In this document: positions 1 to 12,900 of the stretch, piece after piece
Position numbering within the stretch: the first letter of the stretch is position 1
Layout of the letters: every line of letters starts with the position of its first letter
NCBI GenBank assembly: GCA_019671135.1
Contig: JAHRHY010000005.1
Span: 1,178,001 to 1,242,000 of the forward strand
Reading direction: 5' to 3'
Length of the DNA: 64,000 nucleotides
Source: Linnemannia hyalina
Lineage: Eukaryota > Mortierellomycota > Mortierellomycetes > Mortierellales > Mortierellaceae
Notes under the pieces: model-generated
Databases searched by the model: none
Seen by the model: only the letters and a program-made list of their open reading frames with translations
Told to the model about the DNA's origin: nothing
Position numbers and translations under genes: made by a program

Positions 1-703
1 TCCTTCCGTGGTCCCGAGTCCTGCTCAAGATCGATGATCGGAATATTAGGCTCCTGGTTATGGCTGCTGCTGCTGCTGCTCTCCTCTCCGTTCGATACCG
101 ATACAATTGGTGGTGTGATGTCCTTGTAGTGCTGAAACTGGTTCATGAGGTATCCGCCAGAAAAGAGCGTCAACGCCAATGAAACCAAGATGAGACCCAG
201 GAACCAGCCTTTCCGTCCCTTGCTGCTGAGCACTGCCGCAACGAGCTCTGCAATGTATCCTGTGTTCCATCCTCCGGCCACGGCTCGATTGGGCGTCATA
301 CCCAGGGGAAGGCGGTCGTAGACTCCTGCTGGCCTCCACCAAGAGGAAGAGCTATGTTTCGGATGGGGACTAGGGATGGGTCGATGAGCATGGGGCATGG
401 CAGGTGATTCATGTCTCCATGGGTTCCAGGGAAGCCTCAGCCAGCTCTTGCGACCGAGTGGTCGTGGTGATGGTGCGGTGAGTCTGTAAGGGGAAGGACT
501 GAGTCCTCTGCCGAGGTCAGTGTTGCATTGAATGCTGCTGCTGCTGTTGTTGTTGTTGTTGTTGATGTTGATGTTGTTGGTGTTGCTCTCACTTGGTCGC
601 CTTGCATGGCCAAAGTCGTCGTCGTCGTGGTCGATGTGATGAGCAAGACGCTGTTCGACTTGGCTGCCAAAGATGCCCTCCTGGGTATCGATGGATATGC
701 CCA
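1..703 (-). CDS. Type II membrane protein, N-terminal part (3' end beyond window)
   Basis: An open frame runs on the minus strand from an ATG at 703 to the left edge without a stop, about 234 codons. It begins MGISIDTQEG. A His/Asp/Asn/Ser-rich, probably disordered cytosolic stretch follows, then a Pro/Trp-rich segment and a basic patch (SSKGRKGW). One hydrophobic segment (FLGLILVSLALTLFSGGYLM) comes next, and then a polar region with a Ser run. This single N-terminal anchor after a basic patch is the layout of a type II membrane protein, as in many Golgi glycosyltransferases, but the catalytic part lies outside the window, so no function is assigned. The frame stays open upstream to an ATG at 857. 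I prefer 703 because the bases before it form a CA-rich leader, as at other genes here, and the longer version would cross a 12-base T run. Confidence 0.6.
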
Positions 704-989
704 TTGGGGTTTGTATGTGTCTGTGTCTGTGTTGGTTGTTGCTTTTGTTATTGTTGTTGTTGTTCCTGTTTGACAGTAGTTGGTGCTGCTTGAGTTTGGA
801 GTTGGTTCCAAACTTCGACAGCAAAAAAAAAAAAGCAAGCTCTTCTTGTTCCCACATGTTCGGTGTGACTTCTAAGGCATTAGCAGTTCAAGCACCAAAT
901 TGCATTCCCACATTCGATAGATTGAATAAAGTACATGTTGAAAAAGAAAACTACACTAAAATATGAAGGAGAATGGAACGCTAGCCGAC
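704..989. other. Spacer between two minus-strand genes
   Basis: These 286 bases hold the 3' flank of the large histidine kinase gene and the promoter and leader of the membrane-protein gene at the left edge. CAA/ACA-rich leader sequence (minus strand) precedes the ATG at 703. A 12-base A run lies at about 823-834. No other gene is seen. Confidence 0.5.
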
Positions 990-3900
990 TCATGGTTTCT
1001 TGAACAAAAAGTGGGCGCTGGTATCATGCGGTGGGCTGTAGCCCGATCGCTGGTGCGGGTAGTCGTAGTACGGATCGTGCTGCGCGAGATCCGGACAGTT
1101 CTTGGGCGGGAACTTGTTGATCGTAGCAATCAACTCGTTCACACGAAGTGGTTTGGTAATATATTCGTCCTATTCACATACATTATCAGAAAGAAAACAG
1201 TGGACGGTTAGCACAAAGTGACTGAAAACAAAACAAAAAAAAGTCAGCAATTGAACAAGGTAAACGACAATAGATCGGTACACGTACCATGCCAGCGGCA
1301 AGACACTTCTCTCGGTCGCCAATCATGGCGTGGGCCGTCAGGGCAATAATTGGAAGGCGATCGCTCTTGCCCTTCAATCGTTCCAGTTTCCGGATCTCCT
1401 GCGTAGCCTCAAAGCCTCCCATGATAGGCATCTGCACATCCATCAGAATCAGGTCAAAGTGCTTGTTATCAAAGCACTCGACCGCCATCTTGCCGTTCGA
1501 GACGATCGTCACCTTGTGACCAAACTTCTCGAGGATACGGACCGCCAGCTTCTGGTTGACGACGTTATCCTCTGCCAACAGAATGTGCAGAGGAATAGCG
1601 TGCTCGGCGTCAGAAGGAAGAGCAGACGCAGACTCGAAGGCTGGCAAAAGTGCATTCATCAGATCCGGCAGCTGGACGGGTGGGTTGAAGTAACTGGCAA
1701 TGCCGAGCTCCTGGCAGACCTTCATGCTGATGTAGGGCGTCGTCATCGACAACAGCACAATGGGCAGGAAACGAAGCATTCCAATCTCCTTGATCTTGCG
1801 GATGTCCCTGACATTGTCGACAATCACCACATCAAACATGGACTTTTCCTGGGTGACGCCAGATCCAGACTGGGGACCCAGTTCGGCAGCTTGCTCCAGA
1901 GAACTGACGTGGGTAGCCTTGAAGCGGAGCTCCTCCAATGTCCTCATCACAGACTGGGAGATCACATCGTCGCGCATCGTGCCCATGTAGAGGATATGGC
2001 GTCCAGAGTAGGGCTTGGTCTTGAGGTTGATCTGGTCCACCGACATGGTGCCAGTGTTGAATCGAACCGTGAAGAAGAACTGGGATCCCTTTCCAAAAGT
2101 ACTGTTCACCCAGAGGTCTCCTCCCATCAGAGTCACCAGACGCTTCGAGATCGACAAACCAAGACCAGTTCCACCGTACTTGCGCGTCGTAGAACCATCG
2201 GCCTGGCAGAAGGTGTCAAAGACAACTTCAATCTTGTCGCTCTGGATACCGATACCAGTGTCCGAAACACAGAACTGCAGCTCGACACCGACATCTGTCT
2301 TGTTCTTGCAAACGCAGTCGAGGACAACACTTCCTTCCGTCGTGAACTTGATGGCGTTTCCGATAAGGTTCGTAATGACTTGGCGAAGTCTGAGAGGGTC
2401 TCCGACGAGCTGGTCTGGGAAGTCGTTGTGCACGTTGTAAATGAGATCCAGTTTCTTCTGATGGGCCTTCACCGCGAGCGTCCTCAGGACGCCAAAGGCT
2501 TGGGTTCTGAGCGAGAAGGGCGCCTGCTCAATTGTCATCTTTCCGGCCTCGACTAGAAAATACCAGATAATAAGAGGCACAAAATACATTAGTTCAACAA
2601 TCCATCCCACGACCCTTCAAGGCTCTGACATCCATTCAATTTCACTTACTCTTGGAGATATCAAGAATGTCGTCGATAATAGTCAAAAGCGAGTGTGCGA
2701 GGTTGCTGACAATCACCAAGTTCTCGCGCTGCTGACGGGTGAGCTCCGATTCTAGCGTCAAACTCGTCATTCCGATAATACCATTCATAGGAGTGCTAGC
2801 ATAATGAAATAAAGAATGAAAGTGTCAGTTCAATGCGAACTTCAAAGTACATTAACACCAAATCATGAAAAGGCGTCAAACAAGGCATGAATCAACTTAC
2901 CGAATCTCGTGAGACATGTTAGCCAAGAACTCTGACTTGGACCGGTTGGCCAACTCAGCAGCTTCACGAGCCGCCGTGTTCTTTTGGATACTCTCGCGCA
3001 GGTTGTACACCATCTGGTTGATCTTGGTCTTGAGAGAGTCCATCTCTCCGGAAGCCTCAACTGTGATGAACTGGGTGAAGTCTCCGTCCGTAGCTGCAGT
3101 AGAGATGGAAGCAAAGGCTCGCACCTGGGCTGTCAAGTTAGAGGCCATGGTGTTGACATTCGAGGTAATCTCTTTCCAATTTCCACGGACATCGCGGACC
3201 TGGGCCTGCACTCCAAGCTTTCCTTCGGTTCCAACCTCACGAGCGACACGCGTCACCTCATTAGCGAATGTAGAGAGTTGATCCACCATGGAGTTAATAG
3301 TGTTCTTCAGGTCCAAAATCTCTCCCTTGGCGTTGACTGTAATCTTCTTGCTAAGGTCTCCACAAGCGACGGCGGTGGTAACTTCGGCAATTGATCGGAC
3401 TTGGGTGGTAAGATTGGCGGCCATGGTGTTCACGTTTCCGGTGAGCTCCTTCCACACACCATCCACACCCTTGACTTGGGCCTGTCCACCAAGACGACCC
3501 TCGGTACCGACCTCGCGAGCGACACGCGTGACCTCGGCGGCAAAGGTACGAAGCTGTTCCACCATCGAGTTGACAGTCTTCTTCACCTCCGAGATCTCTC
3601 CTTGGGCCTCGACATCAATGGTCTTACTCAGATCTCCAAAGGCGACGGCGGTGGTGACCTCAGCAATCGAACGCACTTGAGTGGTCAGGTTGGACGCCAT
3701 GGTGTTGACGTTGTCTGTGAGTTCCTTCCAGGTGCCGCTAACATCCTTGACCACAGCCTGTCCTCCGAGCTTGCCTTCAGTTCCGACCTCCAGACTGACA
3801 CGCGTGACCTCGGTGGCAAACTCCTGAAGCTGGTCGACCATGGTATTGATGGTATCTTTGAGGTCCATCATCTCTCCCTTGACCTCGACGCAAACCTTCT

Positions 3901-6900
3901 TGGACAAGTCTCCCTTGGCGACAGCCTTACTGACACTGGCTATATCTCGGACCTGGGCTGTGAGATTGGCGGCCATGGTATTGACGTTGTCGGTAAGCTC
4001 CTTCCAGGTGCCATCGACTCCCTTGACTACAGCCTGCCCACCAAGACGACCCTCAGTTCCAACCTCACGGGCGACACGCGTGACCTCGGCGGCGAACATT
4101 CGCAGCTGCTCCACCATGGAGTTGACAGTAAGCTTGAGCTCCGAAATCTCTCCTTGGGCCTCCACATCAATGGTCTTGCTCAGGTCTCCACAAGCGACGG
4201 CGGTGGTGACCTCAGCAATCGATCGCACTTGAGTGGTCAGGTTCGAGGCCATGGTGTTGACGTTGTCTGTGAGTTCCTTCCAGGTACCGCTGACATCTTT
4301 GACTACAGCCTGTCCTCCGAGTTTGCCTTCGGTACCGACCTCCAAACTCACGCGAGACACCTCGGTGGCAAACTCCTGAAGCTGGTCGACCATGGTATTG
4401 ATGGTATCTTTGAGGTCCATCATCTCACCCTTGACCTCGACGGAAACCTTCTTGGACAAGTCTCCCTTGGCGACAGCCTTACTGACACTGGCTATGTCTC
4501 GCACCTGAGCGGTCAGGTTTTCCGCCATGGTGTTGACATTGTCTGTGAGCTCCTTCCAGGTGCCGTCGACGCCCTTGACATGGGCCTGTCCACCAAGTTT
4601 GCCCTCGGTACCGACCTCACGAGCGACACGCGTGACCTCGGCGGCGAACGTCCTCAGCTGCTCCACCATCGAGTTGACAGTCTTCTTGAGCTCGGAAATC
4701 TCACCCTGCGCCTCGACATCAATGGTCTTACTCAGATCTCCAAAGGCGACGGCGGTGGTGACCTCAGCAATCGAACGCACTTGAGTGGTCAGGTTCGAGG
4801 CCATGGTATTGACGTTGTCTGTGAGTTCCTTCCAGGTGCCGCTGACATCCTTGACCACAGCTTGTCCTCCGAGCTTGCCTTCGGTACCGACCTCCAAACT
4901 CACGCGAGACACCTCGGTGGCAAACTCCTGAAGCTGGTCGACCATGGTATTGATGGTATCTTTGAGGTCCATCATCTCACCCTTGACCTCGACGGAAACC
5001 TTCTTGGACAAATCTCCCTTGGCAACGGCCTTACTGACACTGGCTATATCTCGGACCTGGGCTGTGAGATTGGCGGCCATGGTGTTGACATTGTCTGTGA
5101 GCTCCTTCCAGGTACCATCGACTCCCTTGACTTCGGCCTGCCCACCAAGACGACCCTCGGTTCCAACCTCACGAGCGACACGCGTGACCTCGGCGGCGAA
5201 CATTCGCAGCTGCTCCACCATGGAGTTGACAGTAAGCTTGAGCTCCGAAATCTCTCCTTGGGCCTCCACATCGATGGTCTTGCTCAGGTCTCCACAAGCG
5301 ACGGCGGTGGTAACCTCGGCAATCGATCGGACTTGGGTGGTAAGATTGGCAGCCATGGTATTTACGTTTCCGGTCAGCTCCTTCCACACACCGTCCACAC
5401 CCTTGACTTGGGCCTGTCCGCCGAGTTTTCCCTCGGTGCCGACCTCACGGGCGACACGGGTAACCTCGGCAGCAAAGGTACGAAGCTGTTCCACCATTGA
5501 GTTCACGGTCTTCTTCACCTCCGAGATCTCTCCTTGGGCCTCAACATCAATAGTCTTGCTGAGATCTCCGCAAGCGACGGCAGTGGTGACGCTGGCAATA
5601 TCTCGGACCTGGGCCGTAAGGTTGGCGGCCATGGTGTTGACATTGTCTGTGAGCTCCTTCCACGTACCATCAACACCCTTCACTTCGGCCTGGCCACCCA
5701 GTCGACCTTCGGTTCCGACTTCACGAGCGACACGGGACACCTCGGTGGCGAACTCCTGCAGTTGATCCACCATGGTGTTGATGGTGTGCTTGAGGTCCAT
5801 CATCTCTCCTTTGACTTCGACAGAGATCTTCTTGGACAAGTCTCCCTTGGCGACGGCCTTACTGACACTGGCTATGTCTCGCACCTGAGCGGTCAGGTTT
5901 TCCGCCATGGTATTGACGTTGTCTGTGAGCTCCTTCCAGGTACCGTCGACGCCCTTGACATGGGCCTGTCCACCAAGTTTGCCCTCGGTACCGACCTCAC
6001 GGGCGACACGCGTGACCTCGGCGGCAAAGGTACGAAGCTGCTCCACCATCGAGTTGACAGTCTTCTTGAGCTCGGAAATCTCACCCTGCGCCTCGACATC
6101 AATGGTCTTACTCAGATCTCCAAAGGCGACGGCGGTGGTGACCTCAGCAATCGATCGCACTTGAGTGGTCAGGTTCGAGGCCATGGTATTGACGTTGTCT
6201 GTGAGTTCCTTCCAGGTGCCGCTGACATCCTTGACCACAGCTTGTCCTCCGAGTTTGCCTTCGGTACCGACCTCCAAACTCACGCGAGACACCTCGGTGG
6301 CAAACTCCTGAAGCTGGTCGACCATGGTATTGATGGTATCTTTGAGGTCCATCATCTCTCCCTTGACCTCGACGCAAACCTTCTTGGACAAGTCTCCCTT
6401 GGCGACGGCCTTACTGACACTGGCTATGTCTCGCACCTGAGCGGTCAGGTTCTCCGCCATGGTGTTGACGTTGTCTGTGAGCTCCTTCCAGGTGCCGTCG
6501 ACGCCCTTGACATGGGCCTGTCCGCCAAGCTTACCCTCGGTACCGACTTCACGGGCGACACGCGTGACTTCAGCAGCAAAGGTACGAAGCTGCTCGACCA
6601 TGGAGTTGACAGTAAGCTTGAGCTCCGAAATCTCTCCTTGGGCCTCCACATCGATGGTCTTGCTGAGATCTCCGCAAGCGACGGCAGTGGTAACCTCTGC
6701 AATCGATCGGACTTGGGTAGTAAGGTTGGCGGCCATGGTATTGACGTTTCCGGTCAGCTCCTTCCACACACCATCGACGTTGCGCACATTAGCTTGACCG
6801 CCAAGTTTACCCTCAGTTCCGACCTCACGAGCGACACGGGTGACCTCGGCAGCGAAGGTACGGAGTTGCTCCACCATAGAGTTCACAGTAATCTTGACCT

Positions 6901-9900
6901 CCGAAATCTCACCCTGGGCCTGGACGTCGATGGTCTTACTGAGGTCTCCGCAGGCGACAGCAGTGGTGACCTCAGCAATCGATCGGACCTGAGTGGTGAG
7001 GTTGGACGCCATGGTGTTGACGTTGTCTGTGAGTTCCTTCCAGGTACCGCTGACATCTTTGACTACAGCCTGTCCTCCGAGTTTGCCTTCGGTACCGACT
7101 TCCAGACTCACACGGGACACCTCGGTAGCGAACTCTTGCAACTGGTCGACCATGGTGTTGATGGTGTGCTTGAGGTCCATCATCTCACCCTTAACCTCGA
7201 CGGAGATCTTCTTGGACAGGTCTCCCTTGGCAACAGCCTTACTCACGTCAGCGATATCTCTGACTTGAGTCGTAAGATTCGAGGCCATGGTGTTGACATT
7301 GTCGGTCAACTCCTTCCAAGTGCCTCCGACATCCTCTACCTCGGCTTGGCCTCCCAACTTTCCTTCCGTACCGACCTCACGAGCGACACGGGTGACCTCT
7401 GCTGAGAATGTCGACAACTGGTCCACCTATTATGAGAGACATGTACATCGGTTAAACGTCTGACAAATGCATCAAAACATTGTAGGAGCCTTGGATGGGT
7501 AACGAGAGACAACACTTACCATTCTGTTAATGGTGTTCTTCAAGTCCAGAATCTCACCCTTGGCGTCGACAGAGATCTTCTGGGTCAAATCTCCCTTGGC
7601 GACAGCCTTACTAACATCGGCGATATCTCTCATCTGAGTTGTCAAGTTAGATGCCATGGTGTTGACGTTGTCTGTGAGCTCTCTCCAGGTACCGCCCACA
7701 TCTTCAACCTCTGCTTGACCTCCCAATCGACCCTCAGTGCCGACCTCGCGGGCGACACGAGTGACCTCGGCAGCGAATGTGGAGAGTTGATCCACCATGG
7801 AGTTAATAGTGTTCTTCAGGTCCAAAATCTCACCCTTGACGCTGACTGTAATCTTCTTGGTGAGATCTCCCTTGGCAACGGCTTTGCTGACATCGGCGAT
7901 ATCTCTCATCTGGGTCGTAAGATTCGAGGCCATCGTGTTGACGTTTTCGGTGAGTTCTCTCCAGGTACCGCCCACATCTTCAACCTCAGCTTGACCTCCC
8001 AATCGACCTTCAGTTCCGACCTCACGGGCGACACGCGTGACCTCGGCGGCGAAAGTACGCAGCTGTTCCACCATCGAGTTCACGGTCTTCTTCAGCTCCG
8101 AGATCTCTCCTTGGGCCTCGACATCGATGGTCTTGCTCAGGTCTCCACAGGCGACGGCGGTGGTGACCTCGGCAATCGATCGGACTTGGGTGGTAAGATT
8201 GGCAGCCATGGTATTGACGTTTCCGGTGAGCTCCTTCCACACACCGTCCACTCCCTTGACTTGGGCCTGTCCGCCGAGCTTGCCCTCGGTACCGACCTCG
8301 CGAGCGACACGAGTAACCTCAGCGGCGAAAGTACGAAGTTGTTCCACCATGGAGTTGACAGTCTTCTTGAGCTCGGAAATCTCACCCTGCGCCTCGACAT
8401 CGATGGTCTTACTAAGGTCTCCGCAAGCGACAGCGGTGGTGACCTCAGCAATCGATCGCACCTGGGTTGTCAGGTTGGACGCCATGGTGTTGACGTTGTC
8501 TGTGAGCTCTTTCCAGGTGCCGCTGACGTCTCGCACCTCCGCTTGACCACCGAGTTTGCCCTCGGTACCGACTTCCAGACTCACGCGAGACACCTCGGTG
8601 GCAAACTCCTGCAGCTGGTCGACCATGATGTTAATGGTGTGCTTGAGGTCCATCATCTCTCCCTTGACCTCGACGGAAATCTTCTTGGACAAGTCTCCTC
8701 GAGCCACGGCTTTACTGACACTGGCGATATCTCGGACCTGGGCTGTAAGGTTGGCTGCCATGGTGTTGACATTGTCTGTGAGCTCCTTCCAGGTACCATC
8801 GACTCCCTTGACTTCGGCCTGCCCACCAAGACGACCCTCGGTTCCAACCTCACGAGCGACACGCGTGACCTCGGCGGCGAACATTCGCAGCTGCTCCACC
8901 ATGGAGTTGACAGTAAGCTTGAGCTCCGAAATCTCTCCTTGGGCCTCCACATCGATGGTCTTGCTCAGGTCTCCACAGGCGACGGCGGTGGTAACCTCGG
9001 CAATCGATCGAACTTGTGTGGTAAGATTGGCGGCCATGGTATTGACGTTTCCGGTGAGCTCCTTCCACACACCGTCCACTCCCTTGACTTGGGCCTGTCC
9101 GCCGAGTTTTCCCTCGGTACCGACCTCGCGAGCGACACGAGTAACCTCAGCGGCGAAAGTACGAAGTTGTTCCACCATGGAGTTGACAGTCTTCTTGAGC
9201 TCGGAAATCTCACCCTGCGCCTCGACATCAATGGTCTTACTCAGATCTCCAAAGGCGACGGCGGTGGTGACCTCAGCAATCGAACGCACTTGAGTGGTCA
9301 GGTTCGAGGCCATGGTATTGACGTTGTCTGTGAGTTCCTTCCAGGTGCCGCTGACATCCTTGACCACAGCTTGTCCTCCGAGCTTGCCTTCGGTACCGAC
9401 CTCCAAACTCACGCGAGACACCTCGGTGGCAAACTCCTGAAGCTGGTCGACCATGGTATTGATGGTATCTTTGAGGTCCATCATCTCACCCTTGACCTCG
9501 ACGGAAACCTTCTTGGACAAATCTCCCTTGGCGACGGCCTTACTGACACTGGCTATATCTCGGACCTGGGCTGTGAGATTGGCGGCCATGGTATTGACGT
9601 TGTCGGTAAGTTCTTTCCAGGTGCCGTCGACGCCCTTGACATGGGCCTGTCCGCCAAGCTTGCCTTCGGTACCGACTTCACGGGCGACACGCGTGACTTC
9701 AGCAGCAAAGGTACGAAGCTGTTCGACCATGGAGTTGACAGTAAGCTTCACCTCTGAGATCTCGCCCTGCGCTTGGACGTCAATGGTTTTACTGAGATCT
9801 CCGCAAGCGACGGCAGTGGTGACCTCGGCAATCGATCGCACCTGGGTTGTCAGGTTGGACGCCATGGTGTTGACGTTGTCTGTGAGTTCTTTCCAGGTAC

Positions 9901-12900
9901 CGCTGACATCTTTGACTACAGCCTGTCCTCCGAGTTTGCCTTCGGTACCGACTTCCAAACTGACTCGAGAGACTTCGGTAGCGAATTCCTGCAGCTGGTC
10001 GACCATAATGTTAATGGTGTGCTTGAGGTCCATCATCTCACCCTTGACCTCGACGGAAATCTTCTTGGACAAGTCTCCTCGAGCCACGGCTTTACTGACA
10101 CTGGCGATATCTCGGACCTGGGCTGTAAGGTTGGCGGCCATGGTGTTGACATTGTCTGTGAGCTCCTTCCAGGTGCCGTCGACGCCCTTGACATGGGCCT
10201 GTCCACCAAGCTTACCCTCGGTACCGACCTCACGGGCGACACGCGTGACTTCAGCGGCAAAGGTTCGAAGCTGTTCCACCATTGAGTTCACGGTCTTCTT
10301 CACCTCCGAGATCTCTCCTTGGGCCTCAACATCAATAGTCTTGCTGAGATCTCCACAAGCGACGGCAGTGGTGACGCTGGCAATATCTCGGACCTGGGCC
10401 GTAAGGTTGGCGGCCATGGTGTTGACATTGTCTGTGAGCTCCTTCCACGTACCATCAACACCCTTCACTTCGGCCTGGCCACCCAGTCGACCTTCGGTTC
10501 CGACTTCACGAGCGACACGGGACACCTCGGTGGCGAACTCCTGCAGTTGATCCACCATGGTGTTGATGGTGTGCTTGAGGTCCATCATCTCTCCTTTGAC
10601 TTCGACAGAGATCTTCTTGGACAAGTCTCCCTTGGCGACGGCCTTACTGACACTGGCTATGTCTCGCACCTGAGCGGTCAGGTTTTCCGCCATGGTATTG
10701 ACATTGTCTGTGAGCTCCTTCCAGGTACCGTCGACGCCCTCGACCTCGGCCTGACCGCCAAGTTTTCCTTCTGTTCCGACCTCGCGGGCGACACGAGTGA
10801 CTTCGGCAGCAAAGGTACGCAACTGGTCCACCATAGTGTTCATTGTCTCCTTGAGCTCCAAAATCTCTCCTTGGACAGGGACGCTGACCTTCTTGGTGAG
10901 ATCTCCGCAAGCGACGGCCTTACAGACGGTAGCAATGTCTCTCACCTGTGCTGTCAGGTTCTCAGCCATCAGGTTGACGTTGTCAGTCAGTTCCTTCCAT
11001 GTTCCACTGACATCCTTGACGTGCGCCTGACCACCCAGTTTGCCCTCGGTTCCGACTTCCAAACTGACCCGAGATACCTCGGTGGCGAATTCCTGAAGCT
11101 GATCCACCATGGTGTTGATAGTGTTCTTGAGGTCCATCATCTCACCCTTGACCTCGACAGAAATCTTTTTCGACAAGTCTCCTCGAGCAACGGCCTTGCT
11201 GACACTGGCGATGTCTCGAACCTGTGCCGTCAGGTTTTCAGCCATAGTGTTGACGTTGTCCGTGAGTTCCTTCCAGGTACCATCGACGCCCTTGACGTGG
11301 GCCTGACCGCCCAATTTTCCTTCTGTTCCGACCTCGTGAGCGACTCGAGTGACCTCGGAAGAGAATGAACGGAGCTGGTCCACTACAAGTTTGTAACCGT
11401 AGCCAGTATGTTGATGAAAGAGTGACATGGCGGTGGTTTGTTTATAATGACGACAAGGAGGATATTCCAAGGAATATTGTGAAAAAGGAAGGAATGGGAT
11501 AGTAAGCAAAAGCAGTAATTATTCAAGTGCAGCAAAAAAAAGATGACACCAAATAATAACCAGCGACGACTCCCTCGCCTTGGTTGAGAATCCAGACTTA
11601 CCCATTGTGTTGATGGTGTTCTTCAGGACCAGGGTCTCGCCCTTGACAGCAACTGTGATCTTTTGGCTGAGATCGCCATGGGCGACGGCGGTACAAACAG
11701 AGGCAATATCTCGCACTTGCTCTGAATGGCTGACAGTCATGGTATTGAGATGGTTGACAAACTCTCTCCAGATGCCTCGTTCGTCCTCCATCTTGGCTTG
11801 GACACCCAGTCTACCCTCGACTCCCTGGGCAGCCACCTGGATGACCTCTGCTGTAAAGTTGGATAGTTTGGCGACCATTTCGTTGACAGACATGAATAAG
11901 TTTGATTGTTGGCAGATGAGGTTGGTGCAGTGTATCCGGACACTGAGGTCACCTTTGACTACTGCTGCAGCAACTTGAGCGCAGTTGTGGATGCATTGAG
12001 CGCAGGGCATCGCCTCTGTTGGGGTGGTGGCAGCTGCTGTTGTGGTTGTTGCTGGTGCTGTTGTTGATGCTGTTGTCGTTGATCTGGTAGCCATGACTGC
12101 GGGTGTTGCGGAGGTATCGGAGGTGGAAGCTGGTGTTGCGAAGGTTGTTGTAGGTAGGGACAATGGAAGTGTTGATAGAACATAGAGAGTGCGAGAAAGA
12201 GAGAAAGGAGGGTTGAACGAAGAAAGAAGATGAGAAAAAAGAGGTTAGTCAATGGATCCCATAAGCGCTAAGGGTACAAACTAGATAATAACAGTAGAAG
12301 AAAGCATTAATGAGTGAGGAGGAGAGGGATGGATAGATGAACGAACCTGGGATATGACCATTAAGGCAAACGGCGACCTTCTCGGAGGCATTGGAGGAGT
12401 GAGATGCAGCGAGGGATGCGCCAAGGGTTGGGGGAGTAAGGGTGCCGGATACGAGCTCAGGCACGAGGGTATCAATGGATGACGGGGGAGGCGAGCACTT
12501 GGTGGGCAGAGTCCTCTCGGTGAGGACGCTTGTGTAGGTTGCAGTGTGGTTGACAAACTCCCAATTGCCGTCGGCCCAGCGGGAGGAGGCCGAAGGGGGC
12601 TGGGAGAGCGAGTCGACGGGGGGAGTGAGGATAGGAGGGGCGAGGGTGATGTCTGGGGTGATTGTGGTGCCAGGATGCATTGCCTTGAAGTGCTTCCTGT
12701 GCCAGGCTAGCTCCTGCTCCATCTTGAACATCTTTTGAACGAGGCTCTGGAGAGTGGCATCGACGCCGTGAATATACTGCGGCGTGGAGGCATCGACGAA
12801 CTCGAGTGGGAGGGGGTTGGGAGAGGAGAAGGAGTGTGATTCGGTGTCGAGATCTTTGTCGTGGAGAAGGAGGTCGAGGACATTGCCGACATGACAGATG

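Larger units (their letters stand above)
2960..11990 (-). repeat. HAMP-unit array, about 31 tandem units of 276 bp
   Basis: The coding sequence repeats with a period of 92 codons (276 bp). Each unit reads roughly QVRxIAxV, then GDLSKxI, then an amphipathic helix ending NxMVxQL, then [12 protein letters not shown], then WKELTxNVNTMAxNLT. Two flavours tend to alternate. One has KGEMMDLK with QEFATEV and usually SLEVG; the other has QGEISELK with RTFAAEV and AREVG. I counted the units by the WKE/WRE landmark: two in exon 2 and its junction (the first is degenerate), 13 inside exon 3, one across the exon 3/4 junction and 15 in exon 4. A last HAMP leads into HisKA. Outer units are the most diverged and inner ones nearly identical in DNA, as expected if the array is homogenised by unequal exchange or gene conversion. 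Confidence 0.9.

Noticed and set aside
3401..5500. Plus-strand open frame of 699 codons across the HAMP array
   Set aside because: It is antisense to a well-supported coding repeat. Similar frames at 5534-7405, 7715-9757 and 4944-5765 repeat the same pattern every 276 bp. They follow from codon choice in the repeats, and the translations match no family.
2960..11990. Regular repeats as a CRISPR array
   Set aside because: The units are 276-bp coding repeats with no spacers, in a eukaryotic genome.
12097..12130. Alternative acceptor for the first kinase intron at 12097
   Set aside because: Also in phase, so it cannot be excluded. The acceptor at 12130 was kept because it follows the pyrimidine-rich tract more closely.
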